Made by a program: the position numbers and the translations under genes. Source: CAYMAI01 sp964388445 (GTDB lineage: Bacteria; 4484-113; JAGGVC01). Taken from it: 64,000 nt of DNA. Each line of letters opens with the position of its first letter. Positions within the stretch are counted from its first letter, which is position 1. Location: the NCBI GenBank assembly GCA_964388445.1, contig CAYMAI010000001.1, forward strand, positions 248,001 to 312,000, given 5' to 3'. A model generated the notes under the pieces. That model saw nothing but the letters and a program-made list of their open reading frames with translations, was not told the origin of the DNA and ran no database searches. Below are positions 42,675-51,256 of this stretch, piece by piece.

Positions 42675-44353
42675 CGCCTGACCAGCCCCGTTTGCTCGAT
42701 AACAGTTACGGACTCGAACGCGCCGGCCGGTTCTCTTATCGCGGCGAGCAGCCATGGCGCGTCCAAAGGAAAAATGTCGAAAAGCGTGCCGGATTCCGCA
42801 TACGGCGCGAGCACCTGCGAATCTTGCGCCGGAGGCCGCGGCTCGTAATATAAGCTGTCCGATTGCGTCAATGACTTCGCAAGCGGACCGGCCCTTCGTA
42901 CGTATGACGCAAAAAGCAATGCGTCGATACGGGCGCCAATGTCTTCGTCGCGGGAAATCTCGCGAATTTTCGCGGCGGCGGGTGGCGGAGGAATAGCGAT
43001 GTTTACCGTATGACCGGCAGGCACTTCGCCGAGATTTACGGCGAATCCGCCAAGCCCGATAATCGCTTCGGTCAAAGGAGCGCGCCCTCGATTTTCGAGC
43101 GCTAAGTTCCAGCCGCCCGATTCGTCTTGGCGCGCCGCGAGAACTGTCGGATAAGGATTTCTGTGAATTTGCCTGCCGAAACGCCGCTCGGTTTTAAGAT
43201 AGCTTCCGCTCGCCCCGTGCCGCGGCGCTCCTTCGTCGAAGGATTCGAATCTGGCCGCGCCAGCGGGTTCGCCGCCCCGGACGCCGGTGTTGACCCTGTA
43301 AACCGCTTGAACTTCGGTCACGACTCTTAGAGCGTCGTCCTGCCGAATATGTTTCAGCGAAAATTCCGCGCCCGGCGGATTCCACGAAGTCAGCGCGAAC
43401 GAAAACAGAATAACCACGTATGCAATCCCGAAGGCGGCGGCTGCGCGCCGGATGGCCGCATAAAGAGCGGACATAAGCCCGGCAAGACAGACAACCGCGA
43501 AAATTCGAAAAATATCCCGTTTTCTAGTGGATATTTTCTGGGCGTTTACGGCATTCCGCATCGGTTCTGCGAACCATGCCTCTTCGAGCGAGCGCTGTCC
43601 CTGATCGAGCGCCGATCGCAGTTCGGGCCGAGAAAACAGAGTCTTCGCATAAAAATATTTGCCGGTGAATCCCGTAGCCGCGGCTTTGAGTTTCGCCAGC
43701 GCTTCGTTTTGAGCCGCGGTTTTGTATGCTGCAGGATGAACGGGCGGGGTCAACTCGAAAAAAGTCGTCGTGGTAAACCGTCTTTCTACGCCCGCGACGT
43801 TGCCGATGCCCGCCGGAATATAATCCAGTTTTGCGACAAGCGAAGCCGCCTCCGACGCGAAATATTCCGTCGCGTCGCGCAGCGTTCCCTGCGGATTGAA
43901 AATCACGCCGCTTCGAGCTTCCGTTTCGCGCGGCTTTTCGGAGCAAATGTAAAGCGGAATTCCGCGCGTTGCAGCCGCAAGAATTTCGAGCCTCGATGCG
44001 CCGGGCATTTCGCGCCAGGACCATCCCGAAACGGCCACTCCCGCATAGTCTCTTAGAATTCCGCCGTCGGAGAATGCTGGCGAATCGTCCTGTACCCGGA
44101 TAATGAACCTAATCCCGGCGGCATCGAAAACGCGAGACGGCACCGCGCCTTCTTCGCGCGTAAAACCGATTGCGAGTAGCGGAATAGCTTGTGCCGCGAC
44201 GCCGGCCGCGGTCCGGGGTTCGCGGCGCGCCGCTTCGAGGGATTCCTCTTCCTGCACGGGCGCGAGATCGTCTTGAGCCGTCGCGGGAATGCCGCCGGCG
44301 AAGAAACCTGCGGCGGCTATTATCAATACAGCTTTGGTTAAAAACCGGGCCAC
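42671..44353 (-). CDS. Exported protein with central membrane helices, unknown function
   Basis: Not recognised. A signal peptide (LTKAVLIIAAAGFFAGGIPATAQ) opens the 560-aa protein. Residues 25-275 form an exported segment. Two membrane helices lie at about 283-325 (IFAVVCLAGLMSALYAAI and AAFGIAYVVILFSFALTSW). Residues about 330-560 form a second segment with beta-rich character (WNLALENRGRAPLTEAIIG), probably also exported. The start is GTG 44353, exactly 6 nt after TAAAAT and without a ribosome-binding site. Its stop overlaps the start of the 12-helix protein, which suggests a joint complex. Confidence 0.85.
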   Translation of the reverse strand: MARFLTKAVLIIAAAGFFAGGIPATAQDDLAPVQEEESLEAARREPRTAAGVAAQAIPLLAIGFTREEGAVPSRVFDAAGIRFIIRVQDDSPAFSDGGILRDYAGVAVSGWSWREMPGASRLEILAAATRGIPLYICSEKPRETEARSGVIFNPQGTLRDATEYFASEAASLVAKLDYIPAGIGNVAGVERRFTTTTFFELTPPVHPAAYKTAAQNEALAKLKAAATGFTGKYFYAKTLFSRPELRSALDQGQRSLEEAWFAEPMRNAVNAQKISTRKRDIFRIFAVVCLAGLMSALYAAIRRAAAAFGIAYVVILFSFALTSWNPPGAEFSLKHIRQDDALRVVTEVQAVYRVNTGVRGGEPAGAARFESFDEGAPRHGASGSYLKTERRFGRQIHRNPYPTVLAARQDESGGWNLALENRGRAPLTEAIIGLGGFAVNLGEVPAGHTVNIAIPPPPAAAKIREISRDEDIGARIDALLFASYVRRAGPLAKSLTQSDSLYYEPRPPAQDSQVLAPYAESGTLFDIFPLDAPWLLAAIREPAGAFESVTVIEQTGLVRR

Positions 44354-44365
44354 ATTGCGATTTTA
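44354..44365 (-). promoter_or_regulatory. Leaderless-type promoter of the 42671-44353 operon
   Basis: On the minus strand TAAAAT (44360-44365), CGCAAT, then the GTG start at 44353. Confidence 0.55.
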
Positions 44366-44459
44366 CACTTTCGCGGCATTAAAAGCTTGAAAACGCAGGA
44401 ATGCCGCGTCTAATTCAGGCGCAAGCGGCAAACCGCCGGGCCGCCGCGGCTCAGTTGGG

Positions 44460-44465
44460 TATAAT
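44460..44465 (+). promoter_or_regulatory. -10 box upstream of the lipoprotein gene 44493
   Basis: TATAAT 27 nt before the ATG. A second AT-rich element, TATTAT, lies at 44477-44482. Confidence 0.4.
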
Positions 44466-44492
44466 TTTGCGACTTTTATTATCCGGTGGTGT

Positions 44493-45668
44493 ATGAAGAT
44501 TCACTCTGTTTCATTGTTATTGCTCGGCGCGCTCGCTGCGCTGCAAATGACCGGATGTAACCCTGCGTCGAAAGACGGAGGAAAATCGATATCGAGCCTT
44601 CCCGATGCGGTGGTGCTGGAAAGTGCGTTTGACTGGGATTCGGTGGACCGCGAAAAGCCGGTAACGGTACTGCACAAATGGACGTCATCCGCGGACGATG
44701 TGCCGCGAATTGCTGCAAGCGACGCAAGCGGCACTCGCGTCGCGTTCGTGGATAAATCGAAAAAAATAGCGGATTCCTATGCCGTATGGGTCGTGCAATC
44801 GCCCGGCACGGATGCCGTCGAAGTTCTGGGGTTGAAACACCGTCCCGAAAAGCTATATATGGCCGACACGGGCAACGCAGTTTTCGCGGTCGCTAGCGAC
44901 GCCGGATACCTATACTCGCTTTCGGAGGGCAAAGTCGCAGTACGAATCGACTATGACAAATGCAGCGCGGCGGCGGGGCTTTCGCCTGACGGAAAATACG
45001 TCACGGCTTGGGGCGGAAGCGGCGGCAAGGTTTATCATTTCAGCACCGCGTTCAACTATTTTTCCGAAAACGAATATTGGGGAATGACAGACCCTTCGAA
45101 CCCTGAGGATGTGTACTGCGCGAACCCGGTTTCTATTTTTCCCAGCTACGGCATTACCCAGTTTATCCTTCAAACCGGTACGGCCGCCGAACCGGAATGT
45201 ACCTTGATTTCGCTGAACACTAGCCAGCATACTTATGGTTATCGAGCCAACCTCGAAGCGTATTTCACGCGCGGAATTCGCAGCAAAGACGGCCGGTTTT
45301 ACCGTTGTCTCGGCGGTCCCAAAGAGAATTATGGCGGAAGAACGGAAAGCGGCGAAATTCCGTTTACCCACCTAGCTTCGATCAACCTTCAAACTTTGAG
45401 TTTCGATATGGAGCCTATCGGAATGATATTCGCCAAAAAGCCGCTCGCAATCAATCGGGCGGGTTCGGAAGTAGCCGCGCATTCCGAAGACGGCGGGATA
45501 GACATTTACCAATTAAAATCGGGAAAGATAGTCCGTAAGGTGCCGAAATCCGAGCTAGGCGAATACGAAATCGTGGCGTTCGCGGGCGATTTGCTAGGTT
45601 TGCTCGTGAAAACCGACGCCGAACTTAAATGGTTCAATTTGAGAAAATTCGACGTAAAGGCCGATTAG
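44493..45668 (+). CDS. Lipoprotein, probably beta-propeller-like
   Basis: Signal peptide with lipobox MTGC at about residues 19-22. The 391-aa mature protein has repeated short beta-type blocks (RVAFVDKSKKIADSYAVWVV, AVFAVASDAGYLYSLSEGKV, YVTAWGGSGGKVYHF, EVAAHSEDGGIDIYQLKSGK) reminiscent of WD40/PQQ-like propeller blades, but no diagnostic residues establish a family. It is divergent from the membrane-protein operon and close to a STAS-domain gene. A role in envelope binding or sensing is conceivable only. Confidence 0.8.
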   Translation: MKIHSVSLLLLGALAALQMTGCNPASKDGGKSISSLPDAVVLESAFDWDSVDREKPVTVLHKWTSSADDVPRIAASDASGTRVAFVDKSKKIADSYAVWVVQSPGTDAVEVLGLKHRPEKLYMADTGNAVFAVASDAGYLYSLSEGKVAVRIDYDKCSAAAGLSPDGKYVTAWGGSGGKVYHFSTAFNYFSENEYWGMTDPSNPEDVYCANPVSIFPSYGITQFILQTGTAAEPECTLISLNTSQHTYGYRANLEAYFTRGIRSKDGRFYRCLGGPKENYGGRTESGEIPFTHLASINLQTLSFDMEPIGMIFAKKPLAINRAGSEVAAHSEDGGIDIYQLKSGKIVRKVPKSELGEYEIVAFAGDLLGLLVKTDAELKWFNLRKFDVKAD

Positions 45669-45692
45669 CGTCGGTTTATGCTTGAAATGCTA

Positions 45693-45698
45693 TATAAT
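45693..45698 (+). promoter_or_regulatory. -10 box of the STAS-domain gene
   Basis: TATAAT 38 nt before the TTG start. A ribosome-binding site, AAGGAG, lies in the leader at 45723-45728. Confidence 0.45.
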
Positions 45699-45735
45699 TA
45701 CGTGCCGCCAAAAAAAATCCGTAAGGAGCGTTTGC

Positions 45736-46059
45736 TTGTTTGCGGTTAAGACCAAAGCTTTAAAAGGTACGCGAATCGTCGTTAGAGGCGCGATGACGCT
45801 CAACGGCGTATTGAAGCTTCCCGCGCTCGCCCATTCCAATATCGGCCCCGACACGAGCGAAATCGTAGTGGATTTGTGCTATTGCGAGGTGCTTTCGACC
45901 GGCGTAGTGAACGCGATTTCCCAGCTTCGCAGCGCAGTGGACGGGCTCGGCATTACCGTTTCGGTCGCCAACCTTTCGCAGATGAACAAGATGATTTACG
46001 ACAAAATGAATTTGGCCGATTGGCTTCCCATTGTCGAACTCGAAAGCGAAACGAATTAA
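45736..46059 (+). CDS. STAS-domain protein (anti-sigma factor antagonist-like)
   Basis: The TTG at 45736 follows AAGGAG by 7 nt. The 107-residue product has the STAS strand-helix pattern, including EIVVDLCYCEVLSTGVVNAIS, where the canonical SpoIIAA-type motif has a phosphorylatable Ser or Thr after D...; here Ser and Thr in LSTG occupy that place. GITVSVANLSQMNKMIYDKM is the following strand and helix. STAS proteins release sigma factors by binding anti-sigma kinases, but no kinase or sigma factor gene is adjacent. Confidence 0.82.
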   Translation: MFAVKTKALKGTRIVVRGAMTLNGVLKLPALAHSNIGPDTSEIVVDLCYCEVLSTGVVNAISQLRSAVDGLGITVSVANLSQMNKMIYDKMNLADWLPIVELESETN

Positions 46060-46083
46060 AAAGGAATCCGGCGCAATCGGCGC

Positions 46084-46677
46084 TTAAAGGTCCGGGTCGA
46101 GCGGATAAGTTATCGCATACGGCGCTTCGGCCGGCTCTCCTTCGGCAAAGCCGAGTTTAATCGTGTCCATCTTGCGCATGCAATAGCCTTCGTCGCTGCA
46201 GAAAAACGCCACGACGTCAAGCTCGATTTCGCCGGCGCTTCCGGTTTCGACGCCATCCACCTTGAATTCGAAGATTTCCGGCACTTCATCGGGCTTCGCG
46301 TATGCGAGCTCCGCAGGTGTGACGGCAATTCCTTCCGGAGCGGACACTCGAAGTTCGAGAGGCGTTTCTTCGTTGTAATGGCAGCCCTCGGCGAATTCGA
46401 ATTTAAGCGTGAATTTGCCTTCGGTCCCCGCGGCGAATTTGACCGGTTCGCCTTCGGCAACGCCGGCGATTTTCCATAGAATCGGCTCCGGCTCTCCGCT
46501 CTCCGGCTCCGGCGAATCCGGCAATTCCGGCGGCGCGTCTGTGGACGGCGCGCCTTCCGCGGAGGGCATGGACGAAACTTCGGGATTTTCGGCATCTCCG
46601 CCGCTTTCGGGGCACGCGACGAGCATCGCCGCTCCTAAAATTGCGAGAACAGTCAACACGGCAATTCTGTAAATCAT
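46084..46677 (-). CDS. Lipoprotein with NHL-repeat-associated beta domain
   Basis: Signal peptide with lipobox LVAC at about residues 19-22, then about 45 residues rich in Pro, Glu and Ser (a surface tether). The rest is a beta domain with EGCHYNEETPLELRVSAPEGI, then VVAFFCSDEGYCMRKMDTIKL. A similar Cys-containing domain occurs at the C-terminus of NHL-repeat thioredoxin-like proteins; that resemblance is by eye. The ATG follows GGAGG, which overlaps the purD stop region, so it is the last gene of the dnaB-purD operon. 197 aa. Confidence 0.8.
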   Translation of the reverse strand: MIYRIAVLTVLAILGAAMLVACPESGGDAENPEVSSMPSAEGAPSTDAPPELPDSPEPESGEPEPILWKIAGVAEGEPVKFAAGTEGKFTLKFEFAEGCHYNEETPLELRVSAPEGIAVTPAELAYAKPDEVPEIFEFKVDGVETGSAGEIELDVVAFFCSDEGYCMRKMDTIKLGFAEGEPAEAPYAITYPLDPDL

Positions 46678-46686
46678 GAAATCCTC

Positions 46687-48102
46687 CTAGCGCAGTTTGG
46701 CGATGTCTTTTCTGTATTGCGCGCCTTTGAATTTGATGTTTCCCACCCCGTCGTACGCCAACTTACGGGCAGCGGACAAAGTGGATGCGCGAGCCGTTAC
46801 GGATAGAACGCGACCGCCGGCGGCGTAAAGCGGCTGCACGCCCTTTGTTTTGTGTTCCTTGAGCGCATCGCCCACCGAAACGCCCGAGAAGAACACGCTT
46901 ACGGGCGGAAGCCTGAACGGATGCAGCAACAGCTCGGTCGCTTCTTCGTCCTCGGCGGGCATGAACCGCTCGTTCAATGCCGGTATTTTTTCCAGGCCCG
47001 AAATCGGCTGCGGTTCGGAATTTCCATCGGGATAATTTTCGGACGCCATTACAACCGTGCAAGTGTGGTCGCCGGTAAACGCCGCCCTCACTCTCACGAG
47101 CCGTCTGTCGGTGCATACTTTCAACATTTTGGCGAGATCGGTTCTGAGAAGCGGCATCAGCGCCTGGCATTCCGGGTCGCCCATACGTACGTTGAATTCG
47201 AGAACCTTCAGCCCTTCTTCGGTAAGCATACAGCCGAAATAAATAAAGCCGCAGTAATCGAGTTCCTCCGCCTTCGTGCCCTCGACGAATCTCGCAAGAA
47301 TTTCCGTTTCGAATTCTTCGATAACCGCGGGTGTCGCGAAAGGACTAGGTGCGATGCACCCCATTCCGCCCGTATTCGGCCCCTTGTTCCCGTCAAGCTG
47401 ACGCTTGTAATCCGTCGCCGGCGGAAATGCCACGAAAGTTTCTCCGTCGAAAAGACCGATAAAACTGATTTCCTTTCCTTCCAGTCCTTTTTCCACGACT
47501 ATTTTCTTTCCGGCTTTGCCGAAAACGCTTTTTGTAAGCATATTCGATACGGCGGACTTAAGCTGGCGCTTGTCGTTGCAAACTATCACGCCTTTCCCTG
47601 CGCACAGCCCGTCCGCTTTCACGACCACGGGATAGCCGAGCGTCGCGCCGTATTCGATGGCTTTTTCGGCTTCCTTGTCCGTGAACGCCCTGAAGGCGGC
47701 AGTAGGTATTTCGAACTTGGACATGAACTTTTTGGCGAAAATCTTGCTGCCTTCAAGTTTTGCCGCTTTTTTGCCCGGGCCGACCGTGGCTATGCCTTTG
47801 CCTGTTAGAAAATCCGCAAGACCTTCTACCAGAGGCGCTTCGGGGCCGACGAGCACGAGTTCGATGTCTTCGCGCTTTGCAAGCGCGCCGATTGCTTCGA
47901 AATCGTCCCACGGCGCATTTACGATTCTGTATCTCGAACTGTATTTGCCTTCGATAATCTGCCGGAAGCCGCTTTCGAGGTGCGGGTCGTAAACGCCCAA
48001 GTTCGTCGCCGATAAATAAACGGCTTCCACTTGCTTCGATAGAAGCAATGCATTGGCGAAGGCGCATTCCCTGCCGCCGCCGCCCACGATTAGAACCTTC
48101 AT
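46687..48102 (-). CDS. purD: Phosphoribosylamine-glycine ligase
   Basis: PurD is the second enzyme of de novo purine synthesis, joining glycine to phosphoribosylamine with ATP. Motifs: VLIVGGGGRECAFANAL (N-terminal domain), PVVVKADGLCAGKGVIVC (ATP-grasp loop), GPNTGGMGCIAPSP and VLEFNVRMGDPECQALMP. At 471 aa it is about 40 residues longer than the E. coli enzyme, with an insertion around residues 30-60 and a longer C-terminal part. The ATG overlaps the dnaB stop by 4 nt and has GGAGGT upstream. Confidence 0.96.
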   Translation of the reverse strand: MKVLIVGGGGRECAFANALLLSKQVEAVYLSATNLGVYDPHLESGFRQIIEGKYSSRYRIVNAPWDDFEAIGALAKREDIELVLVGPEAPLVEGLADFLTGKGIATVGPGKKAAKLEGSKIFAKKFMSKFEIPTAAFRAFTDKEAEKAIEYGATLGYPVVVKADGLCAGKGVIVCNDKRQLKSAVSNMLTKSVFGKAGKKIVVEKGLEGKEISFIGLFDGETFVAFPPATDYKRQLDGNKGPNTGGMGCIAPSPFATPAVIEEFETEILARFVEGTKAEELDYCGFIYFGCMLTEEGLKVLEFNVRMGDPECQALMPLLRTDLAKMLKVCTDRRLVRVRAAFTGDHTCTVVMASENYPDGNSEPQPISGLEKIPALNERFMPAEDEEATELLLHPFRLPPVSVFFSGVSVGDALKEHKTKGVQPLYAAGGRVLSVTARASTLSAARKLAYDGVGNIKFKGAQYRKDIAKLR

Positions 48103-49583
48103 TCGTTACCTCCGCGCCCCGGCCTGCGCTGTTTTACGCCCGTTTTGAAATCGCCCCAATCTCCGTTTTCGAATTTGCAGTAATCCTTCAAAAACAGGAG
48201 CGGGCAATCTCCGGTAGGGCCGTTGCGGTTCTTTGCGATTGTACAATAAATCTTGGACGTCTTCGACTGCTCGCGTGCGTTGCGCATTCTTTCCGCATAT
48301 TCCGGCGTGTTTACCGCCATGCCTGCGGTGTCGCCCAACGTAGCATGGTACGACAGAAACATTACGACATCCGCGTCCTGCTCGATTGAACCGCTTTCAC
48401 GAAGGTCGGACAAAACCGGCTTGTGCTCCTTGCGCTGCTCCACCTGCCTCGAAAGCTGGCTGCACGCAAGAATCGGCACCCTTAGTTCCAAAGCGAGCGT
48501 TTTTAATCCGCGGCTTATCGAGCTTACTTCCTGCACCCGGTTTTCCTGCCTTCCGTCAGATTGCATCAGCTGAAGGTAGTCCACCACGATTAGCGAGATT
48601 CCGCCATGAAGGCTCATCACGCGTCTCGCCGTGGCCGCAATTTGGCGGACGGTCAACGTGCTCGAATCGTTCATCAGAATCTTTAGTTCGTTCAGTTTTG
48701 TAAATGACGAGCTTAACGCATGCCAGTCCCGTTCTGCGATTTCCGCGGTTTCGATTTGCTGAACGGGCACTTTCGATTCGGCGCTGAGCATTCGAAGCGC
48801 AAGCATTTCGCTCGGCATCTCCAAACTGAAAATCAGGACTGGCAGCTTGTTCTCGTCCGAAGTGGCTACCTGCACCGCGGTGTTGAGCGCGAGCGAGCTT
48901 TTTCCGACGCTCGGCCTTGCAGCAAGAATGTTAAGGCTGCCCGGATGAAATCCTCCGAGCAGTTTGTCGATGTCAACGAAGTGCGTGCGCACGCCGGCAA
49001 AATATTCGACGTCGGGATTTTCCGTGCGGAACGCGTGAACGTCGCTCATCTTGTCCCACATTTTCACCATTACGTCGCCGAGTACGTCGTAGTCGGTTTT
49101 TTTGCCGAATCTGGTAACTTCGAGGATTTTCCGCTCCGCGGCTTCGAGAACTCGTTCCGGCGGCATTTCCTGTGAAAACGCGTCTCCGATAACCTGAGTA
49201 CAGGTTGAAATCAGCCTGCGGAGAGCGGCCTTCTCGGCGATTAGCCCGGCGTGATGCTCGACGTGCGCCGCCGACGGCACGGCGTTCACCATCGCCGTCA
49301 CATATCCGGCACCGCCGGCTTTTTCGAGCTTTTCCGTGCGCCTTAGCTCGTCGAGTACGGCGGGAAAATCGCACGGCACGCCGCGCGCGGTAAGCGCAAA
49401 GCAGGCTTCATAAACCAGCCGGTGCTGTTCGAGGTAGAAAGACTCCGCGACAAGCAAGTCGCCCGTCGCCTGAAACTTGTCCGGCGCAAGCATTATCGCG
49501 CCGAGCACAAGCTGTTCAAGTTCCACCGAATGCGGCGGAACACGCGTCATATCCCGGACTTCAAAATCGCGAACGTGAGACAT
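48099..49583 (-). CDS. dnaB: Replicative DNA helicase
   Basis: DnaB unwinds DNA ahead of the replication fork as a hexameric ring. The N-terminal domain (PPHSVELEQLVLGAIML) is followed by a linker helix and the RecA-like motor: Walker A ARPSVGKSS near residue 235, ISLIVVDYLQLM as Walker B and ILACSQLSRQVEQR as the arginine-finger region. At 494 aa it is standard. The ATG at 49583 follows TAGGAG. It sits between the rpsF-rpsR-rplI operon and purD, a common arrangement. Confidence 0.97.
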   Translation of the reverse strand: MSHVRDFEVRDMTRVPPHSVELEQLVLGAIMLAPDKFQATGDLLVAESFYLEQHRLVYEACFALTARGVPCDFPAVLDELRRTEKLEKAGGAGYVTAMVNAVPSAAHVEHHAGLIAEKAALRRLISTCTQVIGDAFSQEMPPERVLEAAERKILEVTRFGKKTDYDVLGDVMVKMWDKMSDVHAFRTENPDVEYFAGVRTHFVDIDKLLGGFHPGSLNILAARPSVGKSSLALNTAVQVATSDENKLPVLIFSLEMPSEMLALRMLSAESKVPVQQIETAEIAERDWHALSSSFTKLNELKILMNDSSTLTVRQIAATARRVMSLHGGISLIVVDYLQLMQSDGRQENRVQEVSSISRGLKTLALELRVPILACSQLSRQVEQRKEHKPVLSDLRESGSIEQDADVVMFLSYHATLGDTAGMAVNTPEYAERMRNAREQSKTSKIYCTIAKNRNGPTGDCPLLFLKDYCKFENGDWGDFKTGVKQRRPGRGGNE

Positions 49584-49896
49584 ATATACTCCTACGCATA
49601 CAATTGTATTGCGTAATCATCGCAAAAGCAAATATCCGGACGGTTGCCGGGGCTTTGTTTTACTCCCCAATTCTTGCGTATGCAATGCGTAAAAGAGTGA
49701 CTTCAAATAAACTTCGGCCTTTTCAAACCGCTTTAAGATTTCCCCAGAATTAACTAACACGAACTTAACAAATCCGGTTGAAAACCCTTGCAGGCAAAAC
49801 AATCCGCGAAAAACGCCGCCAAAGCGCGCAAAAACGATTGAATCGGTGTAATGGAAAACGTCAAGCGGAAGCGCCGCGTCTCTCGATCGATAGCTG
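49584..49896. other. Non-coding gap between rplI and dnaB
   Basis: About 310 nt upstream of dnaB without a supportable gene. It contains a ribosome-binding site and probably the dnaB promoter (a TACAAT box on the minus strand near 49600). I see no strong terminator after rplI and no repeats. Confidence 0.5.
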
Positions 49897-50487
49897 CTAT
49901 ACCCGGTCTTCGTAATCCGCCGCCATCGCTTCGATTGAAGCTTCGCTATCGCCGGAATCGCCGGTTTCGTCCGAAGTTTCGGCGGTTTCGTTCGATGTAG
50001 AGGGGGCAGATTTCGCGGCCGCAAGCTCGGCTTCGCGTTCCTCGTCGCTTTTTACAACAACGTTTATCGAGCCTTTGATATCGCGGGATGCGCGAAGCTC
50101 GACTTCGAATTCGCCAAGATGCTTGATAGGCTGGGCCAAGCGCACGAACTTGCGGTCGAGATTGACGCCGAGCGAACTTGCAATCGCGTCGCTGATCGTT
50201 GCGTTCGTGACCGCGCCGAACAGCCTGCTTTCGTTTCCGGCGCGCGCGTAAATCGAAATCGTCTTGCCGGATAGCGATTCGATAATCGCTTTTTCTTCCT
50301 TAAGGCGGCTGAGACGTCTTGCTTCGCCGGCCTTGCGGATTTGTTCGATGCGGTTGACGATGTCTTTCGTTGCGACGCCCGCGAGTTTGTTCGGAATGAG
50401 GAAGTTGCGGGCATAGCCGCCTTTGACGTCCACAACGTCGCCGGCTTCGCCGAGATTATCCACGTCGTCGAGTAGTACTACTTTCAT
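49897..50487 (-). CDS. rplI: 50S ribosomal protein L9
   Basis: Start ATG 50487 with GGAGG 7 nt upstream. The N-terminal rRNA-binding domain KVVLLDDVDNLGEAGDVVDVKGGYARNFLIP is unmistakable. A central helix rich in Lys/Glu links to the C-terminal domain (NATISDAIASSLGVNLDRKFVRL). Beyond it, about 45 extra acidic and Ser/Thr-rich residues (APSTSNETAETSDETGDSGD) extend the protein to 196 aa, against about 150 in most bacteria. It is the last gene of the rpsF-rpsR-rplI operon. Confidence 0.96.
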   Translation of the reverse strand: MKVVLLDDVDNLGEAGDVVDVKGGYARNFLIPNKLAGVATKDIVNRIEQIRKAGEARRLSRLKEEKAIIESLSGKTISIYARAGNESRLFGAVTNATISDAIASSLGVNLDRKFVRLAQPIKHLGEFEVELRASRDIKGSINVVVKSDEEREAELAAAKSAPSTSNETAETSDETGDSGDSEASIEAMAADYEDRV

Positions 50488-50517
50488 AATCAATCCTCCG
50501 GGCACGGACGCGCCGGT

Positions 50518-50763
50518 TTATTTGTGCACGTACGGAAGAAGCGCCATAAATCTCGCCCGCCTGATTTCGCGTGCAAGCTTGCGCTGATACTTTGCGGAAA
50601 CGCCGGTCCTGCGCCGGGGAAGAATCTTACCCCTGTCGCTGATAAACCTTTTGAGAAGCATTACCGCTTTATAGTCGATTGGCAGATCCGGTTCAAGCTT
50701 GAACGGGCAGGACTTTCTGCTTCTAACTTTGCTTTTTACGCCTTGAGACCTTGAAACTCTCAT
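50518..50763 (-). CDS. rpsR: 30S ribosomal protein S18
   Basis: The 81-residue protein has the S18 core: CPFKLEPDLPIDYKAVMLLKRFISDRGKILPRRRTG, then KYQRKLAREIRRARFMALLPY. The ATG follows AGGAATAA, which overlaps the end of rpsF. It is located between rpsF and rplI with no ssb gene in between, unlike the common order rpsF-ssb-rpsR. Confidence 0.96.
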   Translation of the reverse strand: MRVSRSQGVKSKVRSRKSCPFKLEPDLPIDYKAVMLLKRFISDRGKILPRRRTGVSAKYQRKLAREIRRARFMALLPYVHK

Positions 50764-50766
50764 GAT

Positions 50767-51120
50767 TTATTCCTTTGTCCTTGCTCCGGTGCGCGCCTTG
50801 CGGCGGGCGGCCTTTTCTGATTTTTCGGTGTAGTCCACAATCATGTGGCGCAGGATTTTCTCGTGATACTTAAACATATATTCGAGCTCGGCAACGATAT
50901 CGCGAGGGGCGCTGAACCGGAAGATAATGTACAGCCCTTCCGTGAATTTGCCTATGGGATACGCAAGATAGCGTTTCGCCCACCTGTCCGTGCGGTGAAG
51001 CCGCCCGTCGTATTGCGCGACGAACTCCTCGACCTTCGCGCAGGTCTCCGCCAGCGTTTCTTCGGGCGTGTTAGGCTCGAAGATAACCATCGCCTCATAT
51101 TCTTTATACTTGATTTCCAC
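50767..51120 (-). CDS. rpsF: 30S ribosomal protein S6
   Basis: GTG start at 51120 with GGTGG upstream gives EIKYKEYEAMVIFEPN, the normal S6 beginning; frames open further upstream are not conserved. The rest (YDGRLHRTDRWAKRYLAYPIGKFTEGLYIIF) and the basic C-terminal tail are typical. 117 aa. First gene of the ribosomal operon; its stop is 3 nt before rpsR. Confidence 0.95.
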   Translation of the reverse strand: MEIKYKEYEAMVIFEPNTPEETLAETCAKVEEFVAQYDGRLHRTDRWAKRYLAYPIGKFTEGLYIIFRFSAPRDIVAELEYMFKYHEKILRHMIVDYTEKSEKAARRKARTGARTKE

Positions 51121-51256
51121 CGAATACCACCGAGAAAAAAATGCGAACGAGCATACTACCAGATGAAACGCGGATATGCAATATCCGCGCGGGTATTTCT
51201 GCCGATTTTTCGCGCAGCCGCCGGGGAGAATTCCGTTTGCCGCGACTTCGCCCGGA

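Noticed and set aside
44477..44491. GTG 6 nt after TATTAT just before the lipoprotein gene 44493, as another leaderless start
   Set aside because: The GTG at 44489 is out of frame with the lipoprotein, and the frame it opens has no lipobox or other feature. The ATG at 44493 starts a proper signal peptide.
49617..50024. 135-residue minus-strand frame overlapping the rplI end
   Set aside because: No motif, and it overlaps the end of rplI in another frame.
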